NCBI RefSeq assembly: GCF_000716535.1
Contig: NZ_JNWV01000016.1
Coordinates: forward strand, 1-64,000
Origin: Streptomyces flaveolus
GTDB taxonomy: Bacteria > Actinomycetota > Actinomycetes > Streptomycetales > Streptomycetaceae
Direction of reading: 5' to 3'
DNA: 64,000 nt
Shown one piece after another: positions 41,615-50,485 of this stretch. Each line of letters opens with the position of its first letter. Position 1 is the first letter of the stretch. The translations under genes and the position numbers were made by a program. The notes below the pieces were generated by a model, which ran no database searches, had not been told where the DNA came from, and worked only from the letters and a program-made list of their open reading frames with translations.

Positions 41615-41818
41615 TCAGGCGGGAACGATGTTCTCGGCCGTCGGGCCCTTCTGGCCCTGCGCGATGTCGAACGACACCTTCTGGCCTTCCAGCAGCTCGC
41701 GGAAGCCCTGGGTGGCGATGTTCGAGTAGTGGGCGAAGACGTCGGGGCCGCCGCCGTCCTGCTCGATGAAGCCGAAGCCCTTTTCCGCGTTGAACCACTT
41801 CACGGTACCGGTAGCCAT
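41615..41818 (-). CDS. cspA: Cold-shock protein, module B
   Basis: 67 residues with RNP1 KGFGFI and RNP2 VFAHYS; ATG at 41818, GGAGAAAC site. It is nearly identical to the module A copy. It should bind single-stranded nucleic acid and keep mRNA accessible. Its AT-rich leader shares blocks with that of module A. The next gene downstream is the helicase, 180 bp on, after a perfect terminator hairpin. Confidence 0.96.
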   Translation of the reverse strand: MATGTVKWFNAEKGFGFIEQDGGGPDVFAHYSNIATQGFRELLEGQKVSFDIAQGQKGPTAENIVPA

Positions 41819-41870
41819 TTTGTTTCTCCTTCGGAGACGGTGCCAGGAACACGCCCTGTGCGTATTCCGT

Positions 41871-41925
41871 GTCGCCGTGATGATCAGCCGTCGGAAAAAC
41901 CTTCTGGCAACCACACCTGCAACTG
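41871..41925 (-). promoter_or_regulatory. Conserved cspA leader/promoter block, copy B
   Basis: The + strand block at 41894-41925 matches 9945-9976 in 27 of 32 bases, and GTCGCCG-GATGATCA at 41871 matches 9897. Between block and start codon a hairpin (GGAA/TTCC with ACGC/GCGT, 41846-41868) lies at the same place as in copy A though its sequence differs. Confidence 0.6.
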
Positions 41926-42048
41926 ATGACGACAGTAGCACGTCGAGGTCGTCCCTGCGCGGTGAGCAATTCCACGCCGACTGCGGTCGCAGGAATATTC
42001 ACCGCGCCCCGCGCCGATTTCTTATGTCGCCACCACAGATATTGTCCG

Positions 42049-42624
42049 CTAGCGCCATGGCGCCATTGCCTGTTTCAGGGACCGGCGTGCTCGGAACAGC
42101 CTTCCCCGCACGGTGTCCTCGCCCGTCGCCGTGGCGTGGGCGATCTCCCCGTAGGACAGGCCGTGCACTTCCCGCAGGATCCAGCAGGCGCGCTGCTCGG
42201 CTTCGAGTTCGCCCAGCGCGGCCCTCAGGGCGGCCGCGGTGGCGTTGCCCTCGGCCGCCCGGCCCGGGGAGGTGCGGGCTTCGTCGGCGGCGGGGTCGGG
42301 CAGCACGTCCAGGGGGAGGGGAGGGAGCCGGTGGCGCCGGGCGTTCAGGCAGCGGTTGACGGTGATCCGGTACACCCACGTGGAGAACGCGGCCTCGCAG
42401 CGGAACTCGGGCAGCCGCCGCCACGCGCTGACGAAGGCGTCCTGTACGGCTTCCTCGGCGTCGCGTGTGTCACCGAGCATGTGGGTGGCCAGGAGGAGCA
42501 GGTTCTTTCCGTGGCGTCGTACCAGGGTGGCGAAGGCGTCTTCGTCGCCTTCACGGGCCCGTACCGCCAGGAGTGCGTCTGAGGGGCCGGCCGTGGGTGC
42601 GGCCGGCCGGGCCTGGTCTGTCAT
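42049..42624 (-). CDS. ECF RNA polymerase sigma factor
   Basis: 191 residues, ATG at 42624. Region 2 (DAFATLVRRHGKNLLLLATHMLGDTRDAEEAVQDAFVSAWRRL) and region 4 (ELEAEQRACWILREVHGLSYGEIAHATATGEDTVRGRLFRARRSLKQAM) are clear. No anti-sigma gene is adjacent. The divergent neighbour across about 165 bp is an Asp23-type operon, with a TGTGA-N6-TCACA palindrome between. The operon and sigma factor may share control. Confidence 0.9.
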   Translation of the reverse strand: MTDQARPAAPTAGPSDALLAVRAREGDEDAFATLVRRHGKNLLLLATHMLGDTRDAEEAVQDAFVSAWRRLPEFRCEAAFSTWVYRITVNRCLNARRHRLPPLPLDVLPDPAADEARTSPGRAAEGNATAAALRAALGELEAEQRACWILREVHGLSYGEIAHATATGEDTVRGRLFRARRSLKQAMAPWR

Positions 42625-42718
42625 CTTCGGCTCCCGGCCCTTGCCCCGGAGCGTGTGGCGTCCGCCGTCTCCGAGACCGGCGTGCGTTTCGCCCCCCTGT
42701 GTACCCACCCGAGAAGGC

Positions 42719-42734
42719 TGTGATTCATGTCACA
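42719..42734. promoter_or_regulatory. TGTGA-N6-TCACA palindrome between sigma factor and Asp23 operon
   Basis: TGTGA (42719-42723) and TCACA (42730-42734), second exact copy of the motif at 5492-5507. It sits in the divergent promoter region 55 bp before the Asp23 ATG and 95 bp before the sigma ATG. Confidence 0.55.
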
Positions 42735-42788
42735 TTGGTTAGGGGTGAGGGGTCGTCCGGTGGCCGTGTCCTGACAGGAATTACTGCG

Positions 42789-43304
42789 ATGTCCGCGGGA
42801 CCGATCGAGGCGATTGCCGTGACCGACACAGCATCCGCCCGCAGCGGCTACGGCCAGGGCGGGCCGTCCGCCAGGACCAGCACGACACTGCAGGGGCGCA
42901 GTGGCGTCGACGCTCCTGCCGAGACACGGGGAAAGACCACCATCGCGGACACCGTGGTGGCGAAGATCGTGGGCATGGCCGCCCGCGAGGTGCCGGGCGT
43001 CCACAACCTGGGGGCGGGCGTCGCCCGCGCCATTGGAGCCGTCCGCGAACGCGTCCCGGGCGGCGGCACCGGACTGACACGCGGAGTCAAGGTGGAGGTC
43101 GGGGAGCGGCAGGCGGCCGTGGACCTGGACGTCGTCGTGGAATACGGCATCTCCATCGTCGACGTCGCCGGGGACGTCCGCACCAACGTCATCTCCGCCG
43201 TCGAGCGGATGACCGGCCTGGAGGTCGTCGAGGTCAACCTCACCGTCGACGACGTACATCTGCCCGAGGACGAATCAGAGACACCGGAGGGCCGCGTCAG
43301 CTGA
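42789..43304 (+). CDS. Asp23/Gls24-family envelope stress protein
   Basis: 171 residues. The conserved domain spans GKTTIADTVVAKIVGMAAREVPGVHNLGAGVARAIGAV to VKVEVGERQAAVDLDVVVEYGISIVDVAGDVRTNVISAVERMTGLEVVEVNLTVDDVHLP. Asp23 proteins coat the membrane with AmaP-type anchors and respond to alkaline or envelope stress. It begins a four-gene operon that includes two small membrane-type proteins. The GTG at 42819 is an alternative start with GAGG. Confidence 0.88.
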   Translation: MSAGPIEAIAVTDTASARSGYGQGGPSARTSTTLQGRSGVDAPAETRGKTTIADTVVAKIVGMAAREVPGVHNLGAGVARAIGAVRERVPGGGTGLTRGVKVEVGERQAAVDLDVVVEYGISIVDVAGDVRTNVISAVERMTGLEVVEVNLTVDDVHLPEDESETPEGRVS

Positions 43305-43378
43305 GCCCGGCGGTCGCCGCCGGGGCCCGCCCGGAGGCGACGGCGCGGGGCGCGGCAGACCTGGACGGGTCAGCAGTG

Positions 43379-43540
43379 ATGGACACAGCAATCGCCGGGC
43401 TGGCAGCCGGAATGGCCCTCGGCTTCGCCGGCTACTTCGGAGGCTTCTGGGCCTTCCTCCTGGTCGCTTTCCTGGGCGGGATCGGCCTGTTGGTCGGCCT
43501 CGTCCTGCGCGGCGACATCGATCTGCGACGGCAGCGGTGA
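43379..43540 (+). CDS. 53-residue membrane protein of the Asp23 operon (DUF2273-like)
   Basis: Below the usual length limit but clear: MDTAIAGLAAGMALGFAGYFGGFWAFLLVAFLGGIGLLVGLVLRG, then basic DIDLRRQR. Two membrane helices, matching the small DUF2273-type protein that sits next to Asp23 and AmaP in many Gram-positives. Its TGA overlaps the next GTG (GTGA). Confidence 0.8.
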   Translation: MDTAIAGLAAGMALGFAGYFGGFWAFLLVAFLGGIGLLVGLVLRGDIDLRRQR

Positions 43541-43773
43541 AACCCCGCCCCGCCGACGCCCCGGGCGTCTCCGGTCTCCCCGGACGCGGGCGCCTTCCGC
43601 CGCCCGCCGAGCGCGGCGCCACGATCATCCCCGACCGTGTGGTGGCTCGCATCGCCGCCCGGGCGGCCCGCGCGGCCCAGGCACAGCGGGCCGCTCTGCC
43701 ACCGGGCGGACAGGGCACCGCCCCCGACGCGTCGGCGACCACCCGCGGCGGCTCCGCGAGGCTCCATACCTGA
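43537..43773 (+). CDS. Small basic protein of the Asp23 operon
   Basis: 78 residues, GTG at 43537 overlapping the previous stop, so translation is coupled. Pro/Arg-rich start, then ERGATIIPDRVVARIAARAARAAQAQRA, a motif like the first helix of an Asp23 domain, and a Thr/Gly-rich end. No further domain. Probably an Asp23-like partner or fragment. Confidence 0.6.
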   Translation: MKPRPADAPGVSGLPGRGRLPPPAERGATIIPDRVVARIAARAARAAQAQRAALPPGGQGTAPDASATTRGGSARLHT

Positions 43774-44174
43774 GTCTGGACCTTCCCTACCCGGCCCTGG
43801 CCCTGATCGCCCTCCTCGCGCTGTGGTGGCTCGTCCTCCAACTGCTCCGTCCGCGCCCCGGCGCCATCCCCGTCGGCGGCACACCACCGGCCCAGGGCGT
43901 GGAGCTGCGCGACCGCGCCCTCGGCGACGCCATCGCCACCGAGACCAGCACCCTGCCCGGCGTCCAGCGGGCACGGGCCCGGGTCACCGGCACCGCTCGC
44001 CACCCCGGCGCCCGCATCGACCTCACGCTCGGCCCGCACAGCAGCCCTCGCCACACCCTCTCCGCGCTCTGCGAAGGCCCGCTGGACCATGCCCGCCGCT
44101 CCACGGCCACGGACCAGCTCCCCACCCGGGTCCGCCTGCGCGTCGCCCGCCACAAGCCACACCGCGCGCAGTGA
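43770..44174 (+). CDS. AmaP-like membrane anchor, CTG start
   Basis: 134 residues. The frame overlaps the previous stop as CTGA: CTG at 43770 is the only candidate that keeps the single membrane helix (YPALALIALLALWWLVLQLL), and GAGG lies 7 bases before. The rest (GVELRDRALGDAIATETSTLPGVQRARARVTGTARHPGARIDLTLGP) resembles the cytoplasmic part of AmaP/DUF6286-type anchors. A GTG at 43899 would lose the helix. It probably anchors the Asp23 protein. Confidence 0.65.
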   Translation: MSLDLPYPALALIALLALWWLVLQLLRPRPGAIPVGGTPPAQGVELRDRALGDAIATETSTLPGVQRARARVTGTARHPGARIDLTLGPHSSPRHTLSALCEGPLDHARRSTATDQLPTRVRLRVARHKPHRAQ

Positions 44175-44196
44175 GGCAGGACGCAGGCCGCCGTCC

Positions 44197-45448
44197 TCAC
44201 GCCCCGCCGCGGTCCTGTCCCGACGGACGGTGGATCCGCGCGGCCGGGGCGGGGCGGCTGTCGGCGCCGCAGTCACTGCGCCGGCGGCCGGAACAGCCGT
44301 GCCAGTCCAGGACCATGGTGGTGGCGTCGTCCGGGAGGGAGCCGCCGTACGCGTCGAGGACCGCGTCGGTCAGGGCGCGGACCGCTTCGCGGGGGTGTTC
44401 GTCGCGGGTGTCGCGGACGAGTGCCGGCAGGTCGAGGTGGCCGGTGCGCTCGGTCATGCCGTCGGTGACCAGGACCAGGCGGTCGCCCGGCTGGAGGTCG
44501 AACCGCTGCACCTCGTAGCGGACCGGGACGGGAACGCCGAACGGCAGGTTGACCCGGACGGTGAGTTCCTCGACGTGCGCGCCGCGCGACCGCAGCGGCC
44601 ACGGGTGGCCGGCGTTGACGAGGTCGAAGGCGCCCGTCTCCAGGGTGACGCGCAGCAGTTGGCCGGTGGTCATGCCGCGGGCGTGCTCGCGGAGCGCCTC
44701 GTGGGCGGCGTAGGCCTGGTCGAGCACGCCGAGTCCCGCGCGGCGCGCTCCGCGCAGGGCGTTGACCGCGAGCGTGGCCAGCAGGGCGGAAGCGGTGTCG
44801 TGCCCCATCGCGTCGGTGATCGACAGGTGCAGCGCGCCCTGGTCCAGGGCGAAGTCGTAGGTGTCGCCGCCGACCTCGTCGGCCGGGACCAGGCCGCACG
44901 CGAGGACGAACTGGTCCGCCTCGCAGCAGGACGCCGACGGCAGCAGCTGGTGCTGGATCTCGGCGGCCAGGCTCACGGCCGTGGTACGCCGCCCCCAGTG
45001 GTACAAGTCGGTGAAGCGGCGGTCGGTGACCACGATGTACGCCAGCGCGTGCGCGGCCCGCGCCACCGCCTCGCGGACCGCGTCGTCCGCGTACGGCACC
45101 GACAGGTCCAGTACGCCGATGCAGTCGCCGCGGTTCGTCACCGGCGCCACCAGCCGGCAGCCGCCCGACCCGTCCTCCTCCTGGTGCAGGCGCTGTGAGC
45201 GCAGCACGCGGTCGTACACGCTGCCGGACAGGGGGACCCGCTCCGCCTCGCCCCGGGCCCGGTCCTGCGCACCGGCGTCGGGCAGCCGTACGGCCTCCCG
45301 CCCGACCAGGTCGACGAACCAGAACGCCACCTCGCACGCCGAGAACCGCTCCTCCAGGTTCCGGGCGACCACGTCGACCGACGCCACGGGCGAGGGCGTC
45401 CTCCGCCGCCCGCAGCACCTCGTCCAGCCCCAGACCCGCATCGTCCAC
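44197..45448 (-). pseudogene. SpoIIE-type PP2C phosphatase with a +1 frameshift near the start
   Basis: The start GTG at 45448 (GAGGTGG site) begins DDAGLGLDEVLRAAEDA, then the frame breaks: the homologous continuation SPVASVDVVARNLEERFSACEVAFWFVDLVG is in another frame. One extra G in GGG at 45394-45396 (+ strand) explains it. The remainder is intact: GAF-like segment (about 45-190) and PP2C (VGGDTYDFAL, DAMGHD, NAGHPWPL, LVTDGMTER). It would dephosphorylate an anti-anti-sigma factor. Either a sequencing error, a recent mutation, or phase-variation-like slippage in the G run; intact genes of this type occur in this family. Confidence 0.75.
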
Positions 45449-45590
45449 GAGGCCACCTCCTCGCCCGTCCGTGACGAGTTCCCCGGACCCGGCGCGGAAC
45501 GCGCCGAGTTCCTTTTCGTGGCATATGCCCTACGACATCGGGAAACTCGGGGTTCGCACTCCCCTGAAGGGCGCGCGGAAGGAGATCGAC

Positions 45591-46133
45591 ATGAGCCAGA
45601 ACGGGACGAGGTCACAGGATCTTCCTCAGCCGTTGCGGGCCGTCGGTTCGGGGCTCCGCCGCCTGCCCGGAGCCGAGCAGGTGACCAAGGCCGCCGACAG
45701 CGCGCTGGACTGGATCGGAGCGGTCTCTCCGCGCGGCCGCCGGATGGCGGTGTACGCCGGTGCCGGCGTGCTCGGCGTCGCCGGAGTGGTGGAATGGCCC
45801 GTGGCCCTCACCGGAGCGGCCGTCGCCTGGCTGACCCAGCCGCACGGCCCCCGACGGGACACCCCGGACGAGACGGCCCGGACCGTTGCCGCGGAACCCG
45901 GTCCCGCTCCCGCGGAAACCGAGGAGCCCCTGTCCGAGCGCTACGGCCCCGGCGACAGGCTGGAGTCCTCCCACTTCCGCCACGACCACCCCGGAAGCCA
46001 TCCCCATGAGCAACCCGCCAAGGTCGGCGACTCCGCCACGGCGTCGGCGCTCAGGCAGGTCGCGGAAGCGTCCGCGCACCACGACGAGACGGCAGGTGCG
46101 GCGGAGCACGGCACAGCGCACCGCACCGTTTGA
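45591..46133 (+). CDS. Membrane protein of unknown function
   Basis: 180 residues, ATG at 45591 with AAGGAGAT. A basic first third (about 60 residues), one hydrophobic stretch (MAVYAGAGVLGVAGVVEWPVALTGAAVAWL, about 60-90), then a hydrophilic tail rich in Asp, Glu and His (HFRHDHPGSHPHE). The His-rich tail could bind metal. No family recognised. It diverges from the broken PP2C gene. Confidence 0.75.
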   Translation: MSQNGTRSQDLPQPLRAVGSGLRRLPGAEQVTKAADSALDWIGAVSPRGRRMAVYAGAGVLGVAGVVEWPVALTGAAVAWLTQPHGPRRDTPDETARTVAAEPGPAPAETEEPLSERYGPGDRLESSHFRHDHPGSHPHEQPAKVGDSATASALRQVAEASAHHDETAGAAEHGTAHRTV

Positions 46134-46291
46134 CCCACCAGTCCGCCCACGGGCGGAGCACCCGCGTGAGGAGGAAGCGCCCGGACCCGGACGACCGGCT
46201 GCGACCGTGGTCGTCCGTCCTCGTGGGCACGGCCGCCGCCCGCCGATGGCGCGAGCGGTGGCCGTGCCCGGTTCGCTGTGGGGCCGGTGGT

Positions 46292-47686
46292 TCAGTTCAC
46301 CGTGAACATGTAGTCGTAGGGCGCCAGTTGGATGCCGGAGCGGGTCGTCGCGTAGACCGTGAGGTCGTACCAGCCGTCCGCGGCCGGGGTCCAGTCGACG
46401 CTCGCCGTGTGGTCGGCGTCCGCCGGGACCGTGACCTCCGGGTCACCGTCGTTGAAGGTGTACGTGTAGCTCACGACATCCTTCACCTTCGGCGTGAACG
46501 TGAAGGTGCCCGGCACCCCCGCGCCGCCGCCCGAACCGTTCTCGGGGTAGACGTCCGAGGCGACGGTGGGAGTGGTGTCGTAGCCGGTGCCCCACCAAGC
46601 GCCGTCGCTGACCCAGCCGTTGGCGCTCTTGCTGGTCACCGTGAGGTTCTCGCCGTAGATGCCGTCCAGCGTGAGATCCACGGCCGCCGTGCCGTCCGCC
46701 CCCGCCGCGACCTCGTAGGTCCTGTCGTTCCGACCGCCCGAGGTCCGCACGGAGTAGCTCACGACCGGGCTCTTCGCCTGGAGCCCGGGGTCGGGACTGA
46801 GCGTGAACCGGGTCGGCTCACCGAACTCCGGGTGCGGGACGGCCGGGGTGACCGTGGGCGCCGCGGACTTGACGCGGAAGGTGTAGCTGGTGATCGCCGA
46901 CCCGTTGTAGGCCCGGTCCAGGCTGCGCACCCACAGCGTCATCGGACCGGAGCCGGCCGGCGGGACCAGGCTGAGCGTGGCCGAACCACCGAGCGCGTCG
47001 GCGCGCTTGAAGTACCGCGTGTCGGAGTACGGGTCGACGGGCTCCGGGACGCCGTGGTCACCGATGCTCGTGCCGATGACCGGCAGGTCCTGCTGCCAGG
47101 AGAACTCGAACCCCTCGACGTCGTCGGCGCCCCCCGCGCCGAGCGTGAACTCGACCGGCTCGCCGCCCTCGTTCCACACGTCCGGCAGGTAGTTAGGCGA
47201 GGTGATGGTGGGCGCGTTCGCCGGGCGGGTGTTGTCGATCGTGACGTAACAGGGGGCCGACCAGTCCGAGGCCGCGTCCCCGAGCACCGTCCGCGCCTGC
47301 CACGCGTAGGTCTGCCCGTCGGCCAGCGCACTGGCGGGCAGGGTGGCGGGGGCCTCGGAGCCGGCGACGACGCGGTCGCGGCCGGCGGTCGTGATCCGTG
47401 CCGGGTCGGTCACCGGCCAGGCCTGGTATCGGACGCCGACCAGGGAGGTGCCGGTGGTGCCGGTGACCCCGGGGACGCCCTCGACGACGAGGCCTTCGCC
47501 GGCCCAGCGGTACGAGGGCCGGTCCGCGTCGGTCGAGCAGTGCCGGTAGCCGTTGAACAGCTGAGTCGGTGTGGTGGGCGTCCCGTCGGCCGCGCCCGCG
47601 GGTGAGGCGGCGGCGACCAGCGCGAGGCCGAGGGTTCCCAGAGAGGCGAGGACCGCACGGGGTCTCGCGCCGAAGGACATCGTCAA
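46292..47686 (-). CDS. Secreted protein with Ig/FN3-like repeats
   Basis: 464 residues from TTG at 47686 (GGAGGG before it; ATG at 47680 is the alternative). Signal peptide to PAGAADG, then four to five beta-sandwich segments with fibronectin/Ig-like patterns (YRWAGEGLVVEGVPG, ADGQTYAWQARTVLGD, TFTFTPKVKDVVSYTYTFNDGDPEVT and DGWYDLTVYA). Trp and Tyr are spaced as in such folds. There is no wall-sorting or catalytic motif. Probably an extracellular adhesin or matrix protein. Confidence 0.8.
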   Translation of the reverse strand: MTMSFGARPRAVLASLGTLGLALVAAASPAGAADGTPTTPTQLFNGYRHCSTDADRPSYRWAGEGLVVEGVPGVTGTTGTSLVGVRYQAWPVTDPARITTAGRDRVVAGSEAPATLPASALADGQTYAWQARTVLGDAASDWSAPCYVTIDNTRPANAPTITSPNYLPDVWNEGGEPVEFTLGAGGADDVEGFEFSWQQDLPVIGTSIGDHGVPEPVDPYSDTRYFKRADALGGSATLSLVPPAGSGPMTLWVRSLDRAYNGSAITSYTFRVKSAAPTVTPAVPHPEFGEPTRFTLSPDPGLQAKSPVVSYSVRTSGGRNDRTYEVAAGADGTAAVDLTLDGIYGENLTVTSKSANGWVSDGAWWGTGYDTTPTVASDVYPENGSGGGAGVPGTFTFTPKVKDVVSYTYTFNDGDPEVTVPADADHTASVDWTPAADGWYDLTVYATTRSGIQLAPYDYMFTVN

Positions 47687-47996
47687 GTGATCCCTCCCCT
47701 TGGTTGCCCGCACGCGGTGCCCGTATAGGCACTGCTGTACGAGCGGCCAGGGGATCGTACTGGGTCCCGCGGGGCGACGCGGGAGGATTGATCCGCGGCA
47801 GGCCGGGAGTCGGTGACATGACCCACGACCACACCGAACTCCAGGGCCCGCCACGGCTGTTCCCCGATGCGCGAGCGGGCGCCCGCGCTGTCGCCCGTGA
47901 AGCACCGGCCCATGGCGATCCCGTCGCCCGCCACCCGCGTCGGGGCCGGTGCCGTGGAGGTTCTTCAGCCGTGCCGGGCGGAGTCGCTCCGGTACG
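47687..47996. other. 310-bp region before the secreted Ig-like protein
   Basis: Promoter region of the Ig-like protein plus unexplained sequence up to the SCO2400-family stop. No strong frame and no repeat seen. Confidence 0.4.
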
Positions 47997-48863
47997 TCAA
48001 CCGAGGCAGAGGACCAGCAGGCACAGATGGGTGGGTGACGTCGCCGCCGGGGCGGGTGCGGTCCCGGAGGTGTCCGGTTGCGTGCCGCCGGTCGTCGGGG
48101 CAGGGGCCTGCGGGGTCGCCGGGTCGGTGTGGGCCGGGGCCGGTCCGTCCGCGCTCGCCGTGCCGCCGGAGGGCGCGGCCCCGGTGGTCTGCTGCCGCGG
48201 GGACGACGTGACGGCCGGGAGGGGCGGGGGAACGGCGTCCGGCCGGGTCACCGGGGCCGCGGTGCCGGGCGTGGCCGGGACGGTCCGGTGCCGGGGGGCG
48301 GCGCCGGCCGGTGCGTGCCTCTCCGGTGCGGTGCCGGGCGCGCGATGCCCGGGGGCCTGCGGGGCCTGCGGGTCCGGCTGCGGGGGATCCGTCTCGACCT
48401 GCTCCTGCGCGGCGCCCATGCTGCGGTCCTCCGGTGCGGTGGCCGCCTGCGCCTGGCTGGTGGTGTGCCGGTCCAGTGTGGCGAGCGACAGACCGCCGCC
48501 GACGAGTGCGAAGGCGGTGGCGACCATGGCCCGCCGCTGGTGCTTCTTCAGACGGGCGAGCTGGCGGCGGCGTGCCGCCCTGCCCGGCCGCGCGGACGAC
48601 ATGCCCGCGGTGTCGGCGGACGGCCCGGTGGCGGACCCCGCGTCCGGCTCCGGCCGGGACTCGCTGTCCCAGGGGAATCCGTCGTCGCCGCGGGTCCCGG
48701 GCGGCGTGGCGGCGGACGCGCCCGTGGTCGTCGGCTCGGCGGACCGGTCGGGGCCGAGGCGGTCGGTGAGGACCGGCGGCGCGATGTCCGGGGCGTACGC
48801 ACCGCACCCGGGACACACCAGGGCGCCATTGAGATGCCGACGACACGTGGAGCAGTAGTCCAT
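47997..48863 (-). CDS. SCO2400-family protein
   Basis: 288 residues. N-terminal zinc ribbon (MDYCSTCRRHLNGALVCPGCGAYAP, CxxC and CxxC), a Ser/Thr/Pro-rich linker, one membrane helix (AMVATAFALVGGGLSLATL, about 120-140) and a long Pro/Ala/Thr-rich external tail. The family is conserved in Streptomyces but its role is unknown. It diverges from a Ser/Thr kinase gene across 261 bp; the kinase may phosphorylate it. Confidence 0.85.
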   Translation of the reverse strand: MDYCSTCRRHLNGALVCPGCGAYAPDIAPPVLTDRLGPDRSAEPTTTGASAATPPGTRGDDGFPWDSESRPEPDAGSATGPSADTAGMSSARPGRAARRRQLARLKKHQRRAMVATAFALVGGGLSLATLDRHTTSQAQAATAPEDRSMGAAQEQVETDPPQPDPQAPQAPGHRAPGTAPERHAPAGAAPRHRTVPATPGTAAPVTRPDAVPPPLPAVTSSPRQQTTGAAPSGGTASADGPAPAHTDPATPQAPAPTTGGTQPDTSGTAPAPAATSPTHLCLLVLCLG

Positions 48864-49124
48864 CTGTGGTCTTCCTCGGTTGACTGCGCCGTCGGCCCGC
48901 CCGGGCCACGGCCTGGTCACACTCGTACAGGGAGTCGAGCGGCCAGCAACGCTAACGACCCCTTTGAAAGGCTGTGTGCAGCCTGTGTGGTGCTCCTGCG
49001 CAGATTCCCGGACCAGCACGCTTCCCCCTTCCGAGCGGGCGCTCGCGTGCATGGGGCAGGCAGGCCCGTTCCCCGTGGCCTGCCTGCCCGTTCGGACCAC
49101 GGGCGTGCGGGGACGTACGGTGTC

Positions 49125-50381
49125 GTGGTGATCGGGGTGGACGCGCAGGGGTTACTGGCCGACCGTTACCAGTTGCAGGACCTGCTGGGGAGCGGCGCGA
49201 TGGGTGAGGTGTGGCGGGCCGAGGACCGTCTGCTCGGCCGGACCGTGGCGGTCAAGCTGCTGCGGACCGACGAGGCCGCCGACGCGGAGCGCTTCCGGCT
49301 GGAGGCCCGGACCGCGGGCCGGCTCAACCACCCCAACGTCGTCGGCGTGTACGACTTCGGCTCGCACCACGGCCGGCTCTACCTGGTCATGGAACTCGTC
49401 GACGGCTGGAGTCTGGCGCAGGAGCGCTCGCTGCGCGGCGCCCTCGACCCGCAGGAGGCGGCGGCCCTCGCTGCCCAGGTGGCCTCCGGCCTGGCCGCCG
49501 CGCACCGGCAGGGGGTGATCCACCGGGACGTCAAGCCCGCCAACGTGATGCTGAGCGCGGGCCGCACGGCGAAGATCGCCGACTTCGGCATCGCCCGCTT
49601 CGCCGACGAAGCGGCCGCCGGCCTGACGGCCACCGGCAAGATCGTCGGCACCGCCGACTACCTCGCCCCCGAACGGGCCCTCGGCCGCCCCGCCCACTCC
49701 GCGTCCGACGTCTACTCCCTCGGCTGCGTGCTCTACGAACTCCTCACCGGCCGGCCCCCGTTCCGCGGGTCGACCCCCTTGGCCGTGGTGCAGCAGCACG
49801 TCGACGCCCCGCCCGCGCCGCCCGCCCGGCTGCGCCCCGGCATCCCCCAGCGGCTCTCCGACTACGTACTGCTCCTGCTCGCCAAGGAACCGGCACACCG
49901 CCCCACCGCCGACGAGGCGGCTGACTGGCTCGCGTCGTACGGCCGGGTCTCCCCCGCGCCCGGACCGGACGCCACCGCTCTTCCGCCGGCCCCGGCCACC
50001 GCTCCGGCCCTCGCCGTGCCCGCCACTTCGGCATCCGCCCCGCGAACCCCCGTGTCCCGCACCGCGACGCACTCCCGTCCGCGGGCCCGCCGGAAACCGA
50101 CCACCAGGGCAGCGGTCGGTGGCGCCGGCCTGGCCCTCTTCGCCGCGGCGGCGGCCCTCGGAGCGTCGCTGAACTCCGGTGAGGACAGCGCGGGCACCCC
50201 TCCGTCCCCGCCCGCCTCCGCTTCCGCCACGGTCGCCACGTCCGCACCGGCGACCGGGACACCCACACCGGCCTCGGCGCCCACACCTCGGCAGACACGG
50301 GAACAAGACGGTGACCAGCACGAGGAACGCGGGGACAAGCACGGCAAGGGAACGGGCAAGCGCCACCGCTCAGACGACTGA
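49125..50381 (+). CDS. Membrane Ser/Thr protein kinase (PknB-like)
   Basis: 418 residues. Cytoplasmic kinase core: GSGAMGEVW (22-30), VAVK with K44, HRDVKPANV with D135, DFG with D153, and ADYLAPERA. One membrane helix near 328-350 (VGGAGLALFAAAAALGASL) and a Thr/Pro-rich external part that lacks PASTA repeats. The start is GTG at 49125 (49128 also possible). Divergent from SCO2400-family gene. Such kinases respond to wall signals and set growth and division. Confidence 0.92.
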   Translation: MVIGVDAQGLLADRYQLQDLLGSGAMGEVWRAEDRLLGRTVAVKLLRTDEAADAERFRLEARTAGRLNHPNVVGVYDFGSHHGRLYLVMELVDGWSLAQERSLRGALDPQEAAALAAQVASGLAAAHRQGVIHRDVKPANVMLSAGRTAKIADFGIARFADEAAAGLTATGKIVGTADYLAPERALGRPAHSASDVYSLGCVLYELLTGRPPFRGSTPLAVVQQHVDAPPAPPARLRPGIPQRLSDYVLLLLAKEPAHRPTADEAADWLASYGRVSPAPGPDATALPPAPATAPALAVPATSASAPRTPVSRTATHSRPRARRKPTTRAAVGGAGLALFAAAAALGASLNSGEDSAGTPPSPPASASATVATSAPATGTPTPASAPTPRQTREQDGDQHEERGDKHGKGTGKRHRSDD

Positions 50382-50396
50382 CCACCCCCGGAGCCG

Positions 50397-50424
50397 GGAC
50401 GGTTCGGTGGGCACCGAACCGTTC
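50397..50424 (+). terminator. Terminator after the kinase gene
   Basis: ACGGTTCGGT (50399-50408) pairs exactly with ACCGAACCGT (50413-50422), loop GGGC; flanking G-U/G-C pairs extend it by two. Confidence 0.8.
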
Positions 50425-50485
50425 CGCCCCTAGCGTCGGAGTCCCGTGCGGGAGACGCCCGCGCCGAAGACACCGGAAGGCCCCC

